From: a virus
DNA: 22,406 bases
Strand: one strand, 5' to 3'
IMG/VR virus record: IMGVR_UViG_3300044796_000078
Coordinates: 1 to 22,406 of that record
The notes under the pieces were generated by a model that saw only the letters and a program-made list of their open reading frames with translations, searched no databases and was not told where the DNA came from. Shown here piece by piece: positions 5,711-13,883 of the stretch; the stretch's first letter is position 1; the number at the start of each line of letters is the position of its first letter. A program made the translations under genes and the position numbers.

Positions 5711-6988
5711 TTAGATTATGAAGAAATTGGAACCAGACCAATAAAGTTGAATGCTTCCGTAATTTGATGCTATCACATTTGTGGCAGCTCCATCGATATT
5801 AGATCCATTACCACTAACAGTAATATTGTGCGTGGCTGCCCCACCCGATTCATCTTTGATTATCCAAATCTGACCAGCTGTTAAACTTGCATTGGGCATT
5901 GTAATAGTTCTAGGAGCTGCTGTGGATGTTACGCCAATGATCGCATCTGTTCCTAAAACCTGATAGGAGATGGGAGTAGCAGTATAATTTAATAAAAATC
6001 TTCCTGTTGTTCCAGTAGTTGATGGGCTTATTGGACCAGGTCTAGGGTTTGATAAAGCCAACGTCATCCAGTATAAATCGATTTGAATTTCAGGAGTAGT
6101 TCCGCTTAAATTTGTTGCATATACAAATGGAGTTAAACTTGCTGTAGGAATATTAGTTGTAATAGCTGTACCAACTAGGACATTATTTATATAATATGAA
6201 ATTGATGTCGCACCTGCATTTATCACCATCGTAAGTGTATTAAATCCAATTGCTGTTACTACAGAAGTACTAACAGTTGTGGTAACACTAGAAGAAGTTG
6301 ATTTTATTTGCCATTGTCCTCCGTTAACTGCATTCGTATATTGAAAATATACTCCATCTACGAAGCTATCTGAATTTGAATTTAAAGTAGTTGTATCAGA
6401 CAGACCACAACTAAATCTATATGTATTTCCTCCAGAAGATAAAGCTGTTAAATTAACTATCCAGTTAATAGTGGTAGTTCCTCCACCTAACCTAAAGGGT
6501 CCGATTTCATTAATAAGCACATCGGCCTGATTTAAATAAATACCAATGTTTACTCCTCCAGCTGGTTCTAAAGACCAAATACCTGGATTATTAATAGTTC
6601 CAGCCACTTGTCTTAAGCTGTTATTAATCCTTGCCCAATTAAGTTTTGAAAAAATCCCATTTTCTGTTGAAGCTATAAAATCATCAAATTCTTGAAGAAC
6701 TGCATTAGGCTGAAAACCCGCTGCCTGTCCACGAATATCTATAGTTCCTGATCCATTAACCACTCTAATAGATCCATCAGTCGAAACAATATTACCTATT
6801 TTAGACCTAGTCCCTCCAGCTGTAAGGGTAGATGAACCGATCCACAAATCACCGTCAGATGCAAAACAATTCCCAATTTGTCCCGGAGGCAGTATTCCGC
6901 TAAGGTCTAAATTACCTCCGCAAAGCGTACCATCATCAAAATGAGGACCTGCACCCTGAACCGAACCGGTTATTCCTTTATAAGCCAT
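5711..6988 (-). CDS. Tail spike/fibre protein with jelly-roll-like middle and conserved C-terminal beta domain
   Basis: 425 residues starting MAYKGITGSVQGAGPHFDDG. The ATG at 6988 overlaps the preceding stop as TAATG; an in-frame upstream ATG at 7024 would lie inside the previous gene. The middle (about 130-320) is rich in beta-strand patterns such as VDGVYFQYTNAVNGGQWQIK and looks like a jelly-roll or laminin-G-like sandwich. The C-terminal ~95 residues (IIGVTSTAAPRTITMPNASL, IWIIKDESGGAATHNITVSG, SNYGSIQLYWSGSNFFII) match a domain very common at the end of phage fibres and spikes. It is likely a receptor-binding or fibre tip component. No catalytic motif can be identified. Confidence 0.75.
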   Translation of the reverse strand: MAYKGITGSVQGAGPHFDDGTLCGGNLDLSGILPPGQIGNCFASDGDLWIGSSTLTAGGTRSKIGNIVSTDGSIRVVNGSGTIDIRGQAAGFQPNAVLQEFDDFIASTENGIFSKLNWARINNSLRQVAGTINNPGIWSLEPAGGVNIGIYLNQADVLINEIGPFRLGGGTTTINWIVNLTALSSGGNTYRFSCGLSDTTTLNSNSDSFVDGVYFQYTNAVNGGQWQIKSTSSSVTTTVSTSVVTAIGFNTLTMVINAGATSISYYINNVLVGTAITTNIPTASLTPFVYATNLSGTTPEIQIDLYWMTLALSNPRPGPISPSTTGTTGRFLLNYTATPISYQVLGTDAIIGVTSTAAPRTITMPNASLTAGQIWIIKDESGGAATHNITVSGNGSNIDGAATNVIASNYGSIQLYWSGSNFFII

Positions 6989-7566
6989 TATGACACCACC
7001 GTATATGTTCCGTGGCAAAGCCACTTGATTGTTTTACCAGCTACACCCGTGACGATTACACTAAATTGAGTTGAACTTCCGTTAAAGTTAATAGCTGTTG
7101 CAGCTGGGAAAGCTCCAGCCGCATCCTCTTGAGTCACAAAATCATCATTTGATAAAAGAACTGGAACCCCGCCGGTAGTCCTAAATGAAAGGGTTGCAAC
7201 TGTCGCCAAACTTGAATTATCTGTGACATCATAAGCCACCAAATTCACAACGAACTGAAAAGTTGCTGGGTTGGTTGTCATTGGACATGTGGAAATTGTG
7301 GTAGGGGTTGCGTCTGTAGTGGTTCCAGAGCCATGAAATCGATTCGTTAGATAAACATCTGTTTCATTTGTTGTACCAGTTCCGGGAGGATTACCGCCAT
7401 TTGTATTACCCTTAGTTTCAATCCCAAATACATTATTTTCAGTTGTATCATAACCATTAAGGATAATGACGTCCGAAATTGGGGTTGCATTTCCACTCTG
7501 AGTATTAATCTGGTTTACAGATGATCCTCCGCCCCCTCCTCCTCCTGCTTGACCTGCTTGGCTCAT
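6988..7566 (-). CDS. Putative virion protein with poly-Gly N-terminus
   Basis: 192 residues: MSQAGQAGGGGGGGSSVNQI gives a flexible glycine hinge, followed by a Thr/Asn/Gly-rich beta domain (GSGTTTDATPTTISTCPM, FQFVVNLVAYDVTDNSS, KTIKWLCHGTYTVVS). A glycine-rich N-terminus followed by a compact beta domain is common among phage tail-fibre-associated proteins. Its start overlaps the end of the preceding gene by 4 bases (ATGA-type), and its stop overlaps the next ATG. I do not recognise a named family. Confidence 0.65.
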   Translation of the reverse strand: MSQAGQAGGGGGGGSSVNQINTQSGNATPISDVIILNGYDTTENNVFGIETKGNTNGGNPPGTGTTNETDVYLTNRFHGSGTTTDATPTTISTCPMTTNPATFQFVVNLVAYDVTDNSSLATVATLSFRTTGGVPVLLSNDDFVTQEDAAGAFPAATAINFNGSSTQFSVIVTGVAGKTIKWLCHGTYTVVS

Positions 7567-7889
7567 GGTTGTCCTACTCTTGGGATATAAAGAACTACTA
7601 AATAAACGCTTCCAGCTCCTGCACCCTTTGCATAAATTTGAGTAAATTTAGGCTCGTAGATACTTCCTGTTTCGGGAGGTGAATTTGCAGTAATATCATA
7701 AAGATAAAAACCTCCTGAAGGAACAACGTCATGATCAGTTACGCCGTCAGTAGAAATAAATATGGTCTGATTAGATAGATTAACCACTTTAACAATGGTT
7801 GCAGAATGGGAAAAAGCTGCACCTAACGCGGCATAACCTGCCGCGATAGATATAGTTCTTATAGGATCATAAACTAGTTGGCGGCTCAT
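7563..7889 (-). CDS. Hypothetical small virion-associated beta protein
   Basis: 108 residues from the ATG at 7889 (MSRQLVYDPIRTISIAAGYA). I prefer this start because ACGGAGC lies just upstream and because the longer frame (to 7937) would add a poly-Lys leader that overlaps coding sequence of the gene before it. The rest is a beta-rich sequence (VKVVNLSNQTIFISTDGVTD, GGFYLYDITANSPPETGSIY, VYLVVLYIPRVG) that resembles small virion decoration or fibre-adaptor proteins. It overlaps its upstream neighbour by 23 bases and its downstream neighbour by 4. Confidence 0.6.
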   Translation of the reverse strand: MSRQLVYDPIRTISIAAGYAALGAAFSHSATIVKVVNLSNQTIFISTDGVTDHDVVPSGGFYLYDITANSPPETGSIYEPKFTQIYAKGAGAGSVYLVVLYIPRVGQP

Positions 7890-8094
7890 TTTGCTCCGTA
7901 GGTTGTTCGGCTGCTTTTTTTTCTTTTTCAGCCTCAAATTGATTTATGACTGATAAAACATGTGCTTTCATTTCACACAAGACATCGAAACATTCTCCAA
8001 GAGGCGAATCATTGGATAAGATCAATTGATATCTTCTTTCACCTTTAACAACTTCTAAACTTGTAATTGCTTTAATCATTTTATTTTCACTCAT
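7867..8094 (-). CDS. Small hypothetical protein with SD inside a strong hairpin
   Basis: 75 residues (MSENKMIKAITSLEVVKGER), with a beta N-terminal half (RYQLILSNDSPLGECFDVLC), then a helical segment and a charged tail ending AEQPTEQNEPPTSL. It may be a chaperone or an assembly helper for the fibre gene just upstream, but there is no direct evidence. The Shine-Dalgarno AAGGAGG is ideal, six bases before the ATG. However, it forms the 3' arm of a 12-base-pair hairpin (8101-8135), so translation is likely regulated or depends on ribosomes opening the stem. Confidence 0.65.
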   Translation of the reverse strand: MSENKMIKAITSLEVVKGERRYQLILSNDSPLGECFDVLCEMKAHVLSVINQFEAEKEKKAAEQPTEQNEPPTSL

Positions 8095-8100
8095 TTTAAA

Positions 8101-8135
8101 CCTCCTTAGGTTGAAATTAATCTAACCCAAGGAGG
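8101..8135 (-). terminator. Hairpin burying the next gene's ribosome binding site (possible weak terminator)
   Basis: On the transcribed strand CCTCCTTGGGTT (8124-8135) pairs with AACCTAAGGAGG (8101-8112) around an 11-base loop: 12 pairs including one G-T wobble, plus three more A-T pairs after a bulged base. It follows the stop of the 855-residue fibre gene by 16 bases. The trailing sequence TTTAAAATG is a poor T-run, so termination would be inefficient. The 3' arm contains the AAGGAGG of the gene starting at 8094. Confidence 0.6.
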
Positions 8136-8151
8136 ATTTAAATAAAACTAT

Positions 8152-10719
8152 TTAGTTTACAATCATGTATCCAATTACAGAAACGTCTGTTGTGCAAAGA
8201 GATGTTGCGTTTGCTGTTAGCCATGAATTAATTACAAATGAAACACCGTTAACGATTGTTCCAACACTTAAGATACCTAATGCAGCGGCTCCTGTAGATC
8301 CTACACTGGTCCTTGTGAGGAATACGATAGAACTGGAAGTTATCGCACTTGTTGAAACGGTTGCAGTTCCTGCAACTAATGTTACAGTTCCAAAAGAGTT
8401 CGCTCCTGCGGAAGTTGTTGATCCAACGTTTGCACTCAGGATTTTATTTCCTGAAGTTACAAAGTTCATGTTACCAGTCAGGTTAATATTACCTGTACCA
8501 GCAAGGATATTTACCGCTGCGGATGAAGTTGCATGACCAATTGACACTGAACCAGTTGTCAAGCTTCCACCAATTGACACTGATCCAGTTGTGATGCTAG
8601 TTCCGATAGCAATTGTGGAGGATGTTCCACCAACAACATTAAACGCTTGTCCTGCTGCAACTGTGAAACCGATTGTTCCACCTGAGCTAACAGTAATTGC
8701 ACCAGAGGCTGAGTTACCGATATTAACGACAGCTGGGGAGCTTCCTGTTGCTAGGTTAAAGGTCTGAGTTCCTCCGGTCGCTGTTCCTGTCAATACGTTG
8801 AATGTGCTAGTTCCTCCGGAATATGCACCAGTCATGAAGTTACAAACGCCCGCTGAATTTGATAGACCAGTCATGACGCTTAATGTCAAGGCTGCGGCTG
8901 GTGTTGTTCCATCAAGGATATGAACTGTAGAAGCTGTCCCAATTGAGGTAGCTCCTGCAATATTAACCACAGCTCCGGTGGTCGTTACGTTTGCAATGCT
9001 GACGGTTGTCGATCCAGATCCGTTTGCAATAAGTACGCTGTTAGATGCTCCTGAAGAGCTACCAACTGTAATAGCACCAGTTTGAGTTGATCCACCGACT
9101 AGGATTGTTCCAGTTGTGAGGGAAGATCCACCAATTGAGTAAGTTGTTGTAGTACCACCAACCAAAGCGAATGCACTACCTGCTGCTTGTGTCATGGTGA
9201 TATTTCCAGCTGAAGAACTACCGACGTTTAACACGTGAGCCGCGGCCCCTGTGCCTAAATTAATGGTGACTTTTGTTCCAGTTGCTCCAGATCCTGCAAT
9301 ATTTACGGTGTTTGTGGTTGTAGTATTTGCACCGTTAAACAGATTGAAGGTTTGTGCTGTGGAGGCTGCTGTAGTAGAGAAAACGGAAATAACTTGTGTT
9401 CCTCCGGTAGTAGCACCATTGATAAGAGAAAGTGTATTTGTTCCTGTAGATGGTACACCATCCAAGATATGCACGTTATCGGTATGAGCCGGAGCATTTG
9501 ATTGACAAGCACCGATATAAATATTTCTAGTCGCAGAAGGTGCAACGTTACCGATATCCACTTGAGTGACTCTTGGGCTATCTGCCATAAGTAATGTACT
9601 TGATCCGGCAGTTTCTACACCTGAAAGAATTTCTACTGTACTACCTCCAGAACCTGCACCATTACAAATTTCGACGGTTTGAGCACTTGTATTTATTCCG
9701 CTGGCAATTAAAACAGTATCACCGCCAACACCATTTGATAGGTTCAATGTGTTCGCTGTTGTTCCTCCCAATATAGTGACGGTATTGCCTCCGTTACCTG
9801 TTGCTACGTTAACCTGGTTAGCTGTTCCGCTTCCTGTTGCTAGATTAACGGTCGCGACACCATTTCCGATAGCAAGATCTAATGTGTTATTTGCTGTTGA
9901 GTTACCAACTTGAATATGACCAGCTGCTTGAGCTGTACCACCAATTCGGATGGTTCCAGTTGTGACACCAGCACCGATATTGATATTGGTTCCAGTTGTA
10001 CCGTTAATTGTAACAGCTGTTCCGCCGATAACTTCGGTATTTGTTGAGCTTGTGCTACCCATGATAATGGTTCTAGCTCCGGCAGTTCCGATACTTATAT
10101 TATCATTTTGGGTATCTGTTCCGATTAAAATTGTATTAGCACCACCAGATAACCATGATCCTCCGGCTGTTCCTGACGCTGTCGTAAAGGCAAGTGTCGT
10201 GAATGCTCCGGCTGCGGCAGCAGTTCCACCAATTGCAGGAGGAGATGCGAACATGGTTGTAATTTCATTAACTGGAACAACTGTATTAGTTCCGTGTAAT
10301 GGTGTGTAAGGAGAAACAACCGCTGTCGCATCAGCCAAATAAACAATACCTTTTGTGGCTGTGTCTGCGTTAGTTCCTCCACCAATTGCAACTGAATTAA
10401 CGAAAGTAAAAACATCATTTGCAAGAGGTACGTAAGCACCTACTGGAGCACTTCCACCCTCTAATTGTGCTAGAGTTGATAATTTAACAGTTCCGAAAGT
10501 TGTGGTAGTTGCTGGAGCACTTCCACCACGTTCCCAGTTTGCGGAACCTGCTGTTTCTCCGGCTTTTTGCCAGATAGTATTGGATACATTGTTGAACCAC
10601 ACCTGACAAGCAGGATAATTTGTATCACTAGAAACTGGATCTCGATTAACGTTAACTGGTGGGGGGAATACTGGAACTGGGGTTACTGAGACACCGACGG
10701 CTTGTAAAATCTTAGACAT
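8152..10719 (-). CDS. Large beta-repeat tail fibre/adhesin-like protein
   Basis: 855 residues starting MSKILQAVGVSVTPVPVFPP. The N-terminal ~120 residues (CQVWFNNVSNTIWQKAGETA, NWERGGSAP, GTVKLSTLAQLEGGSAPVGA) look like a virion-attachment segment. From about 190 to 790 come many degenerate short repeats such as TTGTIRIGG, VNIAGATSIG and TTGSVSIG, rich in Thr, Gly, Ala, Ser and Asn and almost free of charged residues, as expected for a beta-helix or beta-prism shaft. The C-terminus (GTIVNGVSFVINSWLTANAT, VSVIGYMIVN) resembles a fibre-tip domain. I chose the ATG at 10719 because GAGGT precedes it by six bases; another in-frame ATG is at 10731. Probable long tail fibre. Confidence 0.75.
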   Translation of the reverse strand: MSKILQAVGVSVTPVPVFPPPVNVNRDPVSSDTNYPACQVWFNNVSNTIWQKAGETAGSANWERGGSAPATTTTFGTVKLSTLAQLEGGSAPVGAYVPLANDVFTFVNSVAIGGGTNADTATKGIVYLADATAVVSPYTPLHGTNTVVPVNEITTMFASPPAIGGTAAAAGAFTTLAFTTASGTAGGSWLSGGANTILIGTDTQNDNISIGTAGARTIIMGSTSSTNTEVIGGTAVTINGTTGTNINIGAGVTTGTIRIGGTAQAAGHIQVGNSTANNTLDLAIGNGVATVNLATGSGTANQVNVATGNGGNTVTILGGTTANTLNLSNGVGGDTVLIASGINTSAQTVEICNGAGSGGSTVEILSGVETAGSSTLLMADSPRVTQVDIGNVAPSATRNIYIGACQSNAPAHTDNVHILDGVPSTGTNTLSLINGATTGGTQVISVFSTTAASTAQTFNLFNGANTTTTNTVNIAGSGATGTKVTINLGTGAAAHVLNVGSSSAGNITMTQAAGSAFALVGGTTTTYSIGGSSLTTGTILVGGSTQTGAITVGSSSGASNSVLIANGSGSTTVSIANVTTTGAVVNIAGATSIGTASTVHILDGTTPAAALTLSVMTGLSNSAGVCNFMTGAYSGGTSTFNVLTGTATGGTQTFNLATGSSPAVVNIGNSASGAITVSSGGTIGFTVAAGQAFNVVGGTSSTIAIGTSITTGSVSIGGSLTTGSVSIGHATSSAAVNILAGTGNINLTGNMNFVTSGNKILSANVGSTTSAGANSFGTVTLVAGTATVSTSAITSSSIVFLTRTSVGSTGAAALGILSVGTIVNGVSFVINSWLTANATSLCTTDVSVIGYMIVN
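8536..8592 (-). repeat. 33-base tandem duplication in the fibre gene
   Basis: The 24-base segment at 8536-8559 recurs at 8569-8592 with one mismatch, a period of 33 bases. It encodes two consecutive 11-residue units, TTGSVSIGGSL and TTGSVSIGHAT, and shows how the repeats in this fibre grow. Confidence 0.75.
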
Positions 10720-10728
10720 GTTATACCT

Positions 10729-10752
10729 CATGGGTTGAAAAACTCAACCATG
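10729..10752 (-). promoter_or_regulatory. Hairpin directly upstream of the large fibre gene's ribosome binding site
   Basis: On the transcribed strand, CAT-GGTTGA pairs with TCAACC-(C)-ATG around a GTTTT loop: nine pairs with one bulge. The 3' arm runs directly into the AGGT of the Shine-Dalgarno for the fibre at 10719. No T-run follows, so it is not a typical terminator; it may stabilise the mRNA end or affect translation. Confidence 0.45.
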
Positions 10753-10787
10753 CGTAAGAAAATTGGAAATGTCAAGATTTTGAGAAA

Positions 10788-10913
10788 TTATTTTTTCTTA
10801 ATGGAGTTTCGACGCTCTTTTTCGAGCTGAACAGCCGTTTTTAAACGGGTGAGTTGATCTTTTGGCATGACAGATAATCTTTTTCTAATGGCAGCTACGA
10901 CTTTTTCTTTCAT
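10788..10913 (-). CDS. Very small basic protein
   Basis: A 41-residue frame (MKEKVVAAIRKRLSVMPKDQ, then LTRLKTAVQLEKERRNSIKK and K) that is strongly basic, with 13 Lys/Arg, and predicted helical throughout. Its ATG overlaps the stop of the preceding gene as ATGA, the usual coupling arrangement in this phage, with GAGGTC further upstream inside that gene. It fills what would otherwise be an empty 190-base gap. No family is recognised; small basic phage proteins can bind DNA or RNA or act as assembly factors. The ATGA overlap and continuous coding-like composition are the main support. Confidence 0.6.
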   Translation of the reverse strand: MKEKVVAAIRKRLSVMPKDQLTRLKTAVQLEKERRNSIKKK

Positions 10914-12445
10914 CTGAATTTTTTGACCTCTTCTTCTGGTACAGCTTCCATTAAAGAAGAAAATTCTTCATCTGAAAGCTCTTGGAATTCTGGAAATGCT
11001 TTAGCTTGTGACTTTCTATCACTAAATTTATTTACCATATCTATAACAGAGGTAATCATTTTCACGCGAGGGCCAAAATCTTTTTCTTTCTCCATCATGC
11101 CAATAACGGAATGGGCGAGCATTCTTCGGAAGTCATTTGAACTTACTTCCGTTTTGCCTTGTTTTCCTCCTTTAGGCGATGGATTAGGTCTTTGAATCTT
11201 TTGAATTCTTGGGTCGATAAGGGATATAGTGTTCCAGATGATATTTGGGGTGATGCCTTGGAATGTGTTAAAGACATTTTCTTGCTCCTCATCGCTTAAA
11301 AGATTATACTTTGAAGGGATTCCAACTAAAGACCTTAAGACATCTTCTGCAGTAGAAAGTTGGATTTTCGAATCTTCTTTCATCGGCAAAAGATCTTGGA
11401 AGGTTTTTCCCGAAACTAAGTGCTTAGCTGTTTTGTCGACGGCATCATCGATTATTCGGAATGTCTTAATTTCTTCGGGAGATAAATCTTTGTATTTCTG
11501 CTCATAAGTCACACTGGTTAAAGGTCTCATCTTCTTCTTAGGAAATAAAGCCTCATTAGTTTTTTCCGCAGTAGGAGACAATTTACCCTCTTTTGAAATG
11601 GATATGTCGAGTGATCTTTTTGGTTTTTCTTCAGTTGGTAATATTTCCTTAACAGTTGGTTGAATTGGTTCTTGAGCAGGCGCAGGGGCTTGAGGTAATC
11701 CTTGAGGTTGTTGCTGTGGTTGTTCTTGAGGAGTAGATTGAATATAATCGGCAATGATCTTTTCTATAGGAGCGCCAGCCATTCTTTCAGCTTCTTGGAC
11801 ATTCTTACCAAGTCTATTCCTTACGATACCGGCAATCAATTCGGGAGGGTTTTTCGACTTCATAGCGTCGACCATGTCTTTTTGTCCGATTCCTTGCAGG
11901 AAAGTACCAGCATCGAATTGAGTATTTTGAAGGGGGGCTTCGGGAATAGGTGTTTGCCCATGCTTTGCTTGTTCAACTGGCGCGCTTGCCTGCTGGGATA
12001 TACTTTGAGCGATATTAGGGCCGGGAGTTGGGCTAGGTGATGGTGCAATTCCCTGTGTAGAGGGAGATGGAGGCATTCCAGGAGTTGGTTGAGGCTGCGG
12101 GGAGGATTGACCTCCCATCATTGAGCCTAAAACTCCGGCGCCAGCTTGTAGGGCACGGCCTCCAAGAATGGCAGTACCTGCTAATGCGGCTCCTTTCCCA
12201 ATATTACTTTGAATATTTCTTTGCCTCTCAACATCCTTAGCTCTAGTCTTTTCATGTTCAGTTATCGGTTTATTGACTTCGTTTCGACCGCCAGCCAGAT
12301 ATTTAATTATCTTATCTGGGGAAAAACCTCTTGCTAAAGCTGTTTCAATCTGTTTTCTGGCATGAGGAAATTGCCTTAAGATAAATTCCATTATGTTTTC
12401 GTAGGAATAGCCTTGAGTCAATGCGCTCGTTATCTGATTCATCAT
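10910..12445 (-). CDS. Putative internal/ejection virion protein with Pro/Gln-rich linker
   Basis: 511 residues. The first 50 contain two copies of a helical motif with period 28: ITSALTQGYSYENI (5-18) and IETALARGFSPDKI (33-46). Residues ~83-110 are Gly/Ala-rich and hydrophobic (GKGAALAGTAILGGRALQAG), a possible membrane-active segment. A long Pro/Gln/Ser linker follows (SSPQPQPTPGMPPSPSTQG), then a helical, charged C-terminal region ending in an acidic cluster (EEEVKKFR). Such helical, low-complexity proteins after the tail hub are usually internal virion or DNA-ejection proteins, analogous in position to P22 gp7/gp20/gp16; this is inference. Start ATG at 12445 overlaps the previous stop (ATGA). 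Confidence 0.6.
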   Translation of the reverse strand: MMNQITSALTQGYSYENIMEFILRQFPHARKQIETALARGFSPDKIIKYLAGGRNEVNKPITEHEKTRAKDVERQRNIQSNIGKGAALAGTAILGGRALQAGAGVLGSMMGGQSSPQPQPTPGMPPSPSTQGIAPSPSPTPGPNIAQSISQQASAPVEQAKHGQTPIPEAPLQNTQFDAGTFLQGIGQKDMVDAMKSKNPPELIAGIVRNRLGKNVQEAERMAGAPIEKIIADYIQSTPQEQPQQQPQGLPQAPAPAQEPIQPTVKEILPTEEKPKRSLDISISKEGKLSPTAEKTNEALFPKKKMRPLTSVTYEQKYKDLSPEEIKTFRIIDDAVDKTAKHLVSGKTFQDLLPMKEDSKIQLSTAEDVLRSLVGIPSKYNLLSDEEQENVFNTFQGITPNIIWNTISLIDPRIQKIQRPNPSPKGGKQGKTEVSSNDFRRMLAHSVIGMMEKEKDFGPRVKMITSVIDMVNKFSDRKSQAKAFPEFQELSDEEFSSLMEAVPEEEVKKFR

Positions 12446-13878
12446 CTACCTACAATATTTAATTTATACAATATCTTATTCAAATTAGATAAAGGTGGTT
12501 CATTTAAATAATCGTTATATAAATTGTTTTGATCTGGATTCAATATAATTTTTTCATCCATAACCAAACTATTCATAGCATCTTTAAAAGCTCTCCAGTC
12601 ATAACCTTGATCTTCATATTGTTTTCTTAATAAAATCGGGTTTATGGATGGATTTTCTTTTTCACCACCCCATACAGATTTAATATTTGATTTAAGATCT
12701 TCTAATGATTTTTCTGAATAGGTCCTTTCAGTATTTGGATTATAATTTTTAACTCCTGCTACGGCAGCGGCAGCATTGGACTTATTATATGTAGGTTTCG
12801 GAATTGAATTGACTATGTTTTTTGTTCCTGGAGGAATTTCGCCGAAAATGATTCTTTCTCTTTCTTCAGGATAAAACCCTCCACCAGCCAATAAATCTCT
12901 AGACGTGTCATAAAGACCTAAGTTTATGAATGGCTGAACTAAACTTTTTGCGTCTGATTCCGCCTGTTTTAAATCGGATGTTTTACCTTCTGCCAATCTG
13001 GAAATTTTGTTTTGGATCCTTGGAGCTTGCAATTGCCTTTGAGCATTCGAATAGTCATCTGCAAACTTTACAGCGTCTTTTGTTAAGGTCCTTTTAATTT
13101 CAGCTTGACTTTTTCCTCTTCCGGCTACATCCTCACCCTTTTTTCTGAAGATAGCTTTTTGCTCAGCAGTAGCATTTTTAAATTGATCAACTAAAGCGGT
13201 TTCGGCTATTTCCCCAAAGGCTTCTTGTTCAGCAATTCTTTTTTGCCTTTCGGTCTCAATATTCTGATTGTAAGCCTTATTTTCTTCATTCTCTGTTCTT
13301 TTTATGTCAATTGCTTGTTCAAGCGTTCTGTCTGTTCTACCTTCTCCAATCCATTTTTTATAAAGACCTTCACCTTGTTGCAAAACTTCTTCGCCGCTCC
13401 AAATAGGTTTGATTTGGCCGCCCGTTGCTTCTTGGGGAAGATTCCCAGGTGCTTCATTAGGACCTATGTTTTTCGGAAAAAACTTACTCACTTGATCGCT
13501 AGGAGCATTTCCTTGCGCTCCAATTTGACCGCCTTGAAAAGATTGCTGGGGTTGTTGTGGAGTTTGTCCAGTCAACGGTACATTTGCGGCAGCTTCTCTA
13601 TTTCTTTGAGCCATTAAAGTTTCATAAAGTGGGCCTACATACCTTTCAGCCCCGGGTATTCCAGCTGTTGCGCTAATTAGGGAGGTCATAACATCGGTTG
13701 AACTAGCATCTTTAGGAAGGTTTTTTAATTCACCTAAAGCTTGCTGAAGTCTACCGCGCTGATATTCTTGTTGAACGGATGGTTTAAAGGATTCCTGAAA
13801 TCCTTGGGATAGACTTGATCCTAGAGTGTTTCCTAGGCTTGGGCGTGGGGCGCCTCGTTGGGGGATAGTGTAAACGAT
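12442..13878 (-). CDS. Putative internal/ejection virion protein, probably starting at a rare ATC codon
   Basis: The first ATG (13689) gives 415 residues but has no ribosome binding site. The frame stays open and protein-like for 63 more codons upstream (VYTIPQRGAPRPSLGNTLGS ... LQQALGELKNLPKDASSTDV) to an ATC at 13876-13878, which lies exactly five bases after a perfect AGGAGG. No ATG, GTG or TTG exists in this stretch, so initiation at ATC, or loss of an original ATG, is the best reading. The protein is Gln/Ala/Lys-rich and mostly helical, with a coiled-coil-like middle (KAYNQNIETERQKRIAEQEA) and no known domain. It sits between two similar proteins, suggesting an internal virion or ejection role. 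The conservative version of the gene is 12442-13689. Confidence 0.65.
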   Translation of the reverse strand: MVYTIPQRGAPRPSLGNTLGSSLSQGFQESFKPSVQQEYQRGRLQQALGELKNLPKDASSTDVMTSLISATAGIPGAERYVGPLYETLMAQRNREAAANVPLTGQTPQQPQQSFQGGQIGAQGNAPSDQVSKFFPKNIGPNEAPGNLPQEATGGQIKPIWSGEEVLQQGEGLYKKWIGEGRTDRTLEQAIDIKRTENEENKAYNQNIETERQKRIAEQEAFGEIAETALVDQFKNATAEQKAIFRKKGEDVAGRGKSQAEIKRTLTKDAVKFADDYSNAQRQLQAPRIQNKISRLAEGKTSDLKQAESDAKSLVQPFINLGLYDTSRDLLAGGGFYPEERERIIFGEIPPGTKNIVNSIPKPTYNKSNAAAAVAGVKNYNPNTERTYSEKSLEDLKSNIKSVWGGEKENPSINPILLRKQYEDQGYDWRAFKDAMNSLVMDEKIILNPDQNNLYNDYLNEPPLSNLNKILYKLNIVGR

Positions 13879-13883
13879 AAAAG

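Noticed and set aside
7523-7552. C/T-rich tract CCTCCGCCCCCTCCTCCTCCTG as a regulatory motif
   Set aside because: It is simply the glycine codons of the poly-Gly N-terminus of the protein at 6988-7566.
8165-10309. Long plus-strand reading frames opposite the large fibre gene (8165-8536, 9251-9487, 9950-10309)
   Set aside because: They are mirror images of the low-complexity Thr/Gly/Ala repeats on the minus strand, lack ribosome binding sites and contain hydrophobic Val/Pro/Ala strings typical of antisense translation.
10746-10775. Promoter for the large fibre gene (TTGACA at 10770-10775 on the minus strand)
   Set aside because: The -35 is perfect, but the best -10 at 17 bases is CATGGT (3 of 6 matches) and lies in the hairpin. 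Not enough to call a promoter.
10923-12040. Plus-strand frames opposite the ejection-like proteins (10923-11195, 11229-11507, 11702-12040)
   Set aside because: Antisense shadows of a well-supported minus-strand gene with coupled start and stop; no ribosome binding sites.
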